Of a stretch of DNA of 64,000 bases, positions 57,952-64,000 are shown piece by piece; position 1 is the first letter of the stretch; each line of letters starts with the position of its first letter. The stretch comes from Bolinopsis microptera. Lineage: Eukaryota > Ctenophora > Tentaculata > Lobata > Bolinopsidae. The DNA lies in contig NC_087082.1 of NCBI RefSeq assembly GCF_026151205.1, positions 17,701,401 through 17,765,400 on the forward strand, read 5' to 3'. The position numbers and the translations under genes are program-made. The notes beneath the pieces were generated by a model, which ran no database searches, had not been told where the DNA came from, and worked only from the letters and a program-made list of their open reading frames with translations.

Positions 57952-58775
57952 GTGAGCGTATTATTATAAAATCACTGAAGGGAGGAGGGGTATGAGAGTC
58001 AGACCCCTGAACACTGAACAGCAGTCATGATCACAACCTGAACGTGATGAAAATTCAGCTAACTACTTCGCAATCTCGAATTTAATCTTGCGTGGAAATA
58101 TGACATAATTATATTACTTTTCGGTAAATGAGTTTAATCGAGATTTTAAATTGCTTTTTTGTCACCTTCCAGAACATTTTAGTTTTTTTAAATTGGTATT
58201 AAATAAGCTGTAGTGAAAGTCGTACGTATGTAATTCATTAATCGGTGTGATGAGTCCTTTACGCGTAGTTATGCTGATATCACGACCACTCACAAATTGA
58301 AATTATGATTCAGGATTAGGAAGTTGGGGGTTTAGTAAAACTGGGTGTATAACATTAACTGGGTGTATAAGCTTGTACTCAATCCTACATTCAGATACTT
58401 TTACCGCGTGAAACTTAATTCTTGACAATTTAAAATAACATAACTAGAAGATGTAATCTTGCAAAATGTCAATTTAATGGTTGCGCTTTAAGGTTGAAAA
58501 TCAATCCTTGTCGGTATTTATAATAACTCTAATTGTAAAATTGTAAAATTGTTCTGAATACTAGTTTTCAGAAGCATTCGGTTTATATTAGACAATATAC
58601 TCGATCAGTGGCAATCGAGCACAGTCATTCTGTTTCAATAAGATGAGAATAATGTCAAGCACTCGTGATTTGTTTCTATCTATATCCAGCACCAAGAAAC
58701 AATATTGATAAACTGTTTAAAAACCAGTCACTATTTGACTGAACTGTACGAAAAGTTATAGTCTGGATAACTTAC

Positions 58776-58811
58776 CACGTCTTCTTCATCGCGCAAAACA
58801 ATAGATTGCAT
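58776..58811 (-). CDS. Candidate first coding exon B
   Basis: Minus-strand ATG starts twelve codons (MQSIVLRDEEDV) ending at a consensus GTAAGT donor (58775). Like candidate A, it ends in phase 0 and has the same length. It may be a distal alternative start for the large gene, or a chance ORF before a donor-like site. No matching phase-0 acceptor exon was found downstream. Confidence 0.25.
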
Positions 58812-58935
58812 TGTAAGGTTAATAAATTAAATGAGCGAACAGTCTGTCATGTGATACTCATTGACTACCTTATCGGGTATTTATTTGTAAAGGTATTTAT
58901 TTGTTTTGTCTTTTGGAACTTTTGTCTTTTGGCAG

Positions 58936-59161
58936 TACGGGCCACTCCCCAGTCAATCAATCAAACCCCATCACAAACACGCCGCACAGCACTGACCAGT
59001 ACTCAAACAGTAGTCTAGTCGGCGTGTTGTTTAAAAAGCAACAGTGGCTTGGGTTATGTCATTTGTCGTCGGGTTTTATTATTTATAGCTGTGGCAAACT
59101 CGCGACAGAAATTGTTGTCCTTGGCCCAGCTGATATTATACAGAACGACCTGGGACAATAA
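58936..59161 (+). CDS. Possible plus-strand terminal exon
   Basis: A pyrimidine-rich acceptor (TTTTGTCTTTTGGCAG, ending 58935) precedes a frame reading TGHSPVNQSNPITNTPHSTD, then VGVLFKKQQWLGLCHLSSGF, to a TAA at 59159. A second frame is also open for about 25 codons, so the choice is uncertain. It overlaps nothing else recognisable and starts 124 bp from candidate exon B on the other strand. Confidence 0.2.
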
Positions 59162-59245
59162 CTATTTTAATGTGATGATGGGTAGAGGCAGAGCCGTAGA
59201 GGCGATATCTTTCTTTCTTTTTCTATATCTAAAATCTTAATGCAC

Positions 59246-59330
59246 GACTATAAATACCTATTAATACCTATAAATACCTATAAATACCTATAAATACCTA
59301 TAAATACCTATAAATACCTATAAATACCAT
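59246..59330. repeat. 10 bp tandem repeat (TATAAATACC)
   Basis: About eight head-to-tail copies; the first is TATTAATACC. Confidence 0.95.
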
Positions 59331-59906
59331 CAGTTCTCAGGTTTCACCTATTCTGCTTTCTCTGATTTAATTTTAATGTCTTTTATTGAAAAAAAGGCGT
59401 AGCATTGTGTTCATTATAAGCATGTTAATGGTTTTTAAAGACCATCTTGGCAATCTTCCAGCTTTATGATTCTACGCAAGCTGTGGGCGAAGGTGGCAAA
59501 TAGCAATGCCCCATTTTAATTACCTAGTTTTTTCAACATTTTAGGGATAGGCTTGAAATCTCAATAAAAACTTTTTAGCCCACGTTTGGTTGGGATTGGT
59601 ATTTAAATTGCTGCAAAATTTTAAGATTCAGTGAAGAAATTTTGTATGAGTCCCGTGTGCGCCATATAAATTTTCTTGAACTTTTCGTTATTTAGTTTGT
59701 AAGTATTTTGCCCGTTTGCCCAAAAATTGGGGAATAAATGGGCATGTAGTTGCCTCCTCCTGATACTGAAGTATGTTATATGATCTAGTAATCTATATTC
59801 AGCGAGATCTGTTGTCAAGATAAATTGCTTATAAATTTTAAAGAATTTATTTTCACTGAAATGATATCCTTGTCAGGCGCGAAGGTTGGTGGCTTTGTTT
59901 GCCATC

Positions 59907-60216
59907 TCTATATATAAAGCGAGACGATATATATGTGTATATATCCGTACCATTTTACTGACGCCACGGTATCAAATTTAATGCGACTTTCCGCAAAAAC
60001 GTAAAAGATATACAACTGAACCTTTTTTGACTGGGTCAAATGCTTTCATGGCCTCCAAATCAGCATGAAAAAATAAAAAAAAGGCCAAGGAATTAAGGAA
60101 TAGGAATTTTAGAGCCCAAGTGGTGTCAAAAACGCGAATTAAATAGGTAATAATTATTTTAATCTCTTGAGTCTTGACACCATTTTAGGGTTATCCGTTA
60201 TACGGGTTCCTGCTAG
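59907..60216 (-). repeat. Dispersed ~310 bp repeat, copy 2 (inverted)
   Basis: Inverted copy of 15896-16201 with matching end points (CTATATATAAAGCGAGACG to ACGGGTTCCTGCTAG), differing by scattered substitutions and small indels. The matched ends suggest a discrete mobile unit. Confidence 0.8.
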
Positions 60217-60329
60217 GCTAATTTCACCCTCAAATATTTCACTTCCTTTTTCTTGCCTCTAAAATATCACGTCTTTTTAAAGTATACATTTGGGCAAGTT
60301 TCCATAAACGATATTTTATGATCGTCGCC

Positions 60330-61319
60330 GATAATCGCTTATTGAGCGCTTTTTCGGCGCTTTTTTTTTTAAAACCCGTTTACAATCGCTTTTTTTACGA
60401 TTATAAACGGTTCAAAAAAAATCGCTTATAATCGACTATAATTGATGTCATAATTCAAAAAAGCGCTTTTTTGAATTTAAAAGCGCTTATAAGCGCTTTT
60501 AAGCGCTTACTAGCGTCGCTGAGCGATTTGAAAGCGGTTTTCCAGTAGGATTGGCGCCAAAAACGGGTGGATAAGCGGTTGGCCGGATTAGCGATTCGTA
60601 GGCGCTTTTTTGAACCATTTATAAGCGATTATAAGCGCTTATAAGTGGGGTGCAATTTAGCTGTTTGTAAAGCGCAAACAAAGCGCTTATAAGCGCTTTT
60701 AAAATTGAGTCAGGAAAACGCTATATTACATCTTATAACCGCTTATAATCTATTATAATCGCTTTTTTAGAAATCGCTTATAACGGCTAATTCATCGCTA
60801 TTTTACCGCTTTTACCGCTTTTCCTATCATCCATGGCCAGGTGAGCAGGAATTAAAAAGCGCTTATAAGCGCTTTTTCGATGCTGCCCCTAACCTGGTCG
60901 GAACGGGGTAGTGCCCGGAATTTAAAAGCGCTTATAAGCGCTTTTTCAATGCTGCCCCTAACCTGGTCGGAACGGGGGAGTGCCCGGAATTAAAAAGCGC
61001 TTATAAGCGATTTCTCAATTCCCCTTTGGCTTTACCTGGTCGAGTCGGAACTGGAAATCAGAGTGCCCGCTTATAAGTGCTTTTCTGTGCAACCTGGGCC
61101 TGGGGTGCACCGGCAGAGTCAGGATTTAAAAGCGCTTATAAGCGCTTATGATCGCTTTTCTACCGCTTTTCCTATCGCCCATGGCCTGGTTGGCAGGAAT
61201 TAGAAAGCGCTTATAAGCACTTTTTCAATGCTGCCCCTAGCCTAACCTGGTCGGAACAGGGGAGTGCCCGGAATTAAAGAGCGCTTATAAGCGCTTTCTC
61301 AATGCCCCTTAACCTGGTA
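60330..61319. repeat. AAGCGCTTATAAGCGCTT palindrome-rich block with ~70 bp sub-array
   Basis: Dozens of GCGCTT/AAGCGC and GCTTATAAGCG palindromes. From about 60840 to 61319 they sit in a ~70 bp unit that also carries TGCTGCCCCTAACCTGGTCG and GGAACGGGG.GTGCCCGGAA, in about six diverged copies. Non-coding. Confidence 0.85.
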
Positions 61320-61562
61320 AAAGTCGCGTAATTTGACCAAATTCGTAGATTTTTGTCGTATTATTTCGGACACTTTCCTTGTAAGTCTATGAGTAAGCTC
61401 ACCAATTTTTGTTGCAATCGGAGGTCGGGAAGGATACTCAATATCTTTTTGTTTGAAGAAAATTGTGCTGGCCGAAATTAGCGCTAAAAACCATACTACT
61501 ATACAGTCGGCACGCGCGGCTCACTGTCGATGGCGGACTACCTATCTGGATAGAGCAACGGC

Positions 61563-61745
61563 AGCACGTGACTAAAAGTAAAACGGTTTTTGCCCATGTA
61601 ACTCTCCAGGGAAGTATTTTTACCCTACTTCATGGCGGGTGATTCGGGATCAGCGTCCAAAAAATACACCGATTCAGATCAATATCATACCCAAAGGCCT
61701 TTTCACAAGAATTTTCTTAAAATTTGGGCGAGCGATTTCGTAGGA
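61563..61745 (+). repeat. Conserved module, copy 2
   Basis: CACGTGACT, GTTTTTGCCCATG, CTCTCCAGGGAAG, ATTTTTACCCTACTTCATGG, GGTGATTCGGGATCAGCGTC, AAAAATACACCGATTCAGAT, CCTTTTCACAAGAATTTTCT and GGGCGAGCGATTT. Closely related to copy 3; not preceded by telomere-like repeats. Confidence 0.8.
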
Positions 61746-62206
61746 GCGACTCAAACGCGCAAGCTGGCGCGGTTTATTTGTTGCAGTTTTACTACAATGG
61801 GGTGACATATGTTTTCGTCACTTCTGAATGCGCGCATTTTAGCGCGCGAGTTTGCGTGCACGTCACGTGATATTGTTAGCAGTGAGTGTAATCACGAGTC
61901 TGGAGAATTTGTCTGGTACAAGGCCCAGACCCTTTGGCATATCTGTAGTAAATTTTTTGGCGATGTAATATCTATGACCAATGACACCACTAAAAATTGA
62001 GGAATTGGGAAGTGTTCACAATATCCAACTTAGCATGGTAAACTTATGCTATCTCTGGCTGAAGATTAACAACTCTAACAGTATTTATTTTAATCAACTG
62101 AGAAACATTTGGTCTTGTTACCGGCTTTTACTAATTCGCTCGCCCAAAAATTTCACGTGACTTTGGTTTTTATGGTTTTGCAGCCGTACAAAACGGTTTT
62201 ACATAA

Positions 62207-62293
62207 ACCCTAATCCCAACCCTAACCCTAACCATAACCCCGAAGCTATCCATAACCCTAACCACAACCCTAACCCTAACCCGAGCCCTAAAC
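62207..62293. repeat. Interstitial telomere-like repeats (CCCTAA)
   Basis: Degenerate and perfect CCCTAA units between two CACGTGA motifs (62154 and 62324), the same arrangement as near 43.3 kb. Confidence 0.9.
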
Positions 62294-62323
62294 AATCGAA
62301 TTCATGTTTTATTACCATGTCAC

Positions 62324-62493
62324 GTGACCAAAACGGTTTTTTGCCCATAACTCTCCAGGGAAGCATTTTTACCCTACGTCATGAGGGGTGATTCGGAATC
62401 AGCGTCCAAAAATACACCGATTCAGATTACTTTCATACCCATAGGGCCTTTTCACAAGAATTTTCTTAAAATTTGGGCGAGCGATTTAGTAGA
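62324..62493 (+). repeat. Conserved module, copy 3
   Basis: Same order as copy 2 with few differences (TTTTTTGCCCATA, CCCTACGTCATGAGGGGTGA). Preceded by telomere-like repeats and a further CACGTGACTTT at 62154. Confidence 0.8.
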
Positions 62494-62979
62494 AGCGCTT
62501 GTTACCTCATAAATTTTATCGAAATCGAACGATGCAGTACAAAAATATTCCGTTTTAAACTTCATGGTAATATTGAAGTAGAAAAAAGTTCGTCGCTTGC
62601 TATTAAAACATGTGCTCCTTCATAAATAGTATCATTATCGTGATCAAACCTCTTATTTATATTTATGGGCCTGCCAGTCTCTTCTGAAGCACGAATGAAC
62701 TTAATTTCTACTATCCGAGAAAAGTTCAGAATTTTCTCTAAACACCCATTTTTGAATTTTGTAAATCGGTGGTCCGGAAGCGGAGTTATGGTTTAATGAA
62801 AATTGTTAGTTTAACGCTGTTTGTATTGTCATTATCAGAAGTGACGAAAACATATTATGTCACCCCACTGTATCTAATAACCAGATTTTACAAGCTATCT
62901 CAGCACGCGCGCGGCTTTTCTAGCGTATACATTACTTTTTTTCCTATTGGTACTCAGCGTGCTTGACGGATGTTACTCG

Positions 62980-63066
62980 TCTAAATTTCTTCGAAGTAGC
63001 GCGCGCCGCTTTCTTCTCGAAATATTACTTGCCCGATGGCAAGTGCTACGAAGTAGCGCGCGCCGG
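62980..63066. repeat. GAAGTAGCGCGCGCCG repeat pair
   Basis: The 16 bp GAAGTAGCGCGCGCCG occurs at about 62994 and 63050, separated by a TTACTTGCCCGATGGCAAGT hairpin. Unusually GC-rich for the window. Confidence 0.6.
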
Positions 63067-63411
63067 GCCAGACCATTAACAATGGTCAATCAGCGTGCAC
63101 GTGTTTTTTATGTCCACGATTTGCGATTGATTATGAACAAGTACTTAAATCATAAATGCTGGTCACCAGTCACGCACACACTAACTTTCAATGAGCACCG
63201 CACTTTTTTCAGACGTCGTGATTCGCTCAGCCCGACTAGAGATTCTTTGGAATAACATAAACAGGCCTGTCATACTCGTTGACAGACTGAGCGTGGCCCA
63301 GCGCAATAATTTAATTTCATATACTATACTTTTCTTTTGCAAGTTCTGAATGTGAAGTGTGTATGACTGATGACGCAGCGGGCATCGACCGCCACCGTAC
63401 CAGGACATACA

Positions 63412-63796
63412 TACTATGGTGGCCGAGGAGGGTCATTTTTAAAAATAAAATAAAAACCATATACTCACGTGGCCGAGGAGGGTCATTCGGCCGAGGAGGG
63501 TCATTTTTTAAAAATGGCCCTCCTCGGCCATGGCCGAGCAGGGCCAAACAATATGACGAAAATGGCCCTCCTCGGCCATCGCCGAGCAGGGCCAAACAAT
63601 ATGACGAAGAAATGGCCCTCCTCGGCCATGGCCGAGCAGGGCCAAACAATATGACGAAAATGGCCCTCCTCGGCCATGGCCGAGGGGGGCCATTTCTTCG
63701 TTTTAAAAAAAAATGACCCTCCTCGGCCGAATGACCCTCCTCGGCCACGTAAGTATGGTTTTTATTTTATTTTTAAAAATGACCCTCCTCGGCCAC
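63412..63796. mobile_element. GGCCGAGGAGGG fold-back element
   Basis: The ends GGTGGCCGAGGAGGGTCATT and their inverse face each other. Each arm has two to three GGCCGAGGAGGGTCATT copies and an A/T spacer with AAAATAAAATAAAAACCAT. The centre is a ~50 bp repeat (ATGGCCCTCCTCGGCCATGG, then CCGAGCAGGGCCAAACAATA) in three to four copies. Flanks share ACCGCCACC and CAGGACA. The six ORFs over it are artefacts of the repeat. Confidence 0.75.
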
Positions 63797-64000
63797 CATA
63801 CAGGACAACCGCCACCATTAACAACATATAAATAAACGCTTGCAAGCGCTTTACAATTTCTGACAATTATTGTCGGAGAACTTTGCCGCGCCGTGCACTT
63901 AGCCTTTTTGCTTGGCTTCTAGATCGCCAGTCAAACAACTATGTTTAAATCCATGTTGATAAATGATAGATAAAGCGGTAAAAACCAGTAATAAAAAGTG

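Larger units (their letters stand above)
57069..59906. other. Unique sequence with two weak plus-strand exon candidates
   Basis: Apart from the candidates at 57757 and 58936, candidate exon B at 58776-58811 and the TATAAATACC run, this is AT-rich unique sequence without recognisable elements. Confidence 0.4.
61793..62874. mobile_element. Candidate element bounded by TGGGGTGACATA inverted repeats
   Basis: TGGGGTGACATATGTTTTCG then TCACTTCTGA at 61798-61828 recurs inverted at about 62836-62870, with an extra ATA. The ~1 kb between them includes the telomere-like repeats and module copy 3. Target duplications were not found, so this may be part of a larger nested repeat. Confidence 0.4.

Noticed and set aside
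63317-63748. Overlapping ORFs up to 143 codons
   Set aside because: Generated by the GGCCGAGGAGGG fold-back repeats on both strands.

Overview
This is animal nuclear DNA. It is AT-rich and intron-dominated, with GT–AG exons, satellite-like arrays in most long introns, several families of small inverted-repeat transposons, LINE and Penelope-like retroelement debris, and interstitial blocks of the metazoan telomere hexamer (CCCTAA). Nothing is bacterial or viral. The exact organism cannot be fixed from sequence alone; an invertebrate with a repeat-rich genome fits best.

The main content is one very large minus-strand gene. I reconstructed eleven coding exons from 42090 down to 405: 42090-41958, 36654-36560, 36272-36157, 35154-31803, 28666-28590, 25877-25321, 18465-18348, 14957-14894, 14680-14480, 882-714 and 541-405. 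Each has a plausible acceptor and donor and one open frame. All ten junctions between consecutive exons agree in codon phase. Together they carry 5,019 coding nucleotides (1,673 codons). The gene runs off the left edge, and its start codon exon is not settled: two 12-codon candidates lie at 44749-44714 and 58811-58776. The product is a long acidic, probably largely disordered protein. It has a short motif (D/S-I/V-I-S/T-F-Y) in at least seven copies, a duplicated segment of about 100 residues, a pentapeptide zone built on E-A-Q-I-E, a PPPY motif, and a Ser/Pro/Arg-rich C-terminal half. I recognise no family.

The introns are expanded by arrays of unrelated units: 14 bp at 3.98 kb, 23/24 bp at 12.1 kb, about 40 bp at 16.3 kb, 47 bp at 26.9 kb, 11 bp at 28.9 kb and 14 bp at 29.9 kb. 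They also hold a 3.1 kb nested fold-back element (19.0-22.1 kb), a 0.74 kb tandem duplication (23.4-24.9 kb) and a broken Penelope-like element (37.8-39.2 kb).

Upstream of the gene (42-64 kb) is a repeat domain. It contains a 1.8 kb AGCGCT fold-back block (42.7-44.5 kb), a perfect 113 bp palindrome, a LINE fragment, a Harbinger-like MITE, a GGTACT/GGTAGTACT array with all frames open, a 29 bp x 49 array, a 25 bp array, an AAGCGCTTATAAGCGCTT block (60.3-61.3 kb) and a GGCC-rich fold-back at the right end.

The most novel-looking pattern is a cassette seen twice, about 19 kb apart: CACGTGACTTT, then telomere-like CCCTAA repeats, then a second CACGTGA, then a conserved module of about 170 bp. 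A third copy of the module alone is at 61.56 kb. In both places it sits beside dense short palindromes of the GCGC type. This could be an undescribed repeat or mobile-element class.
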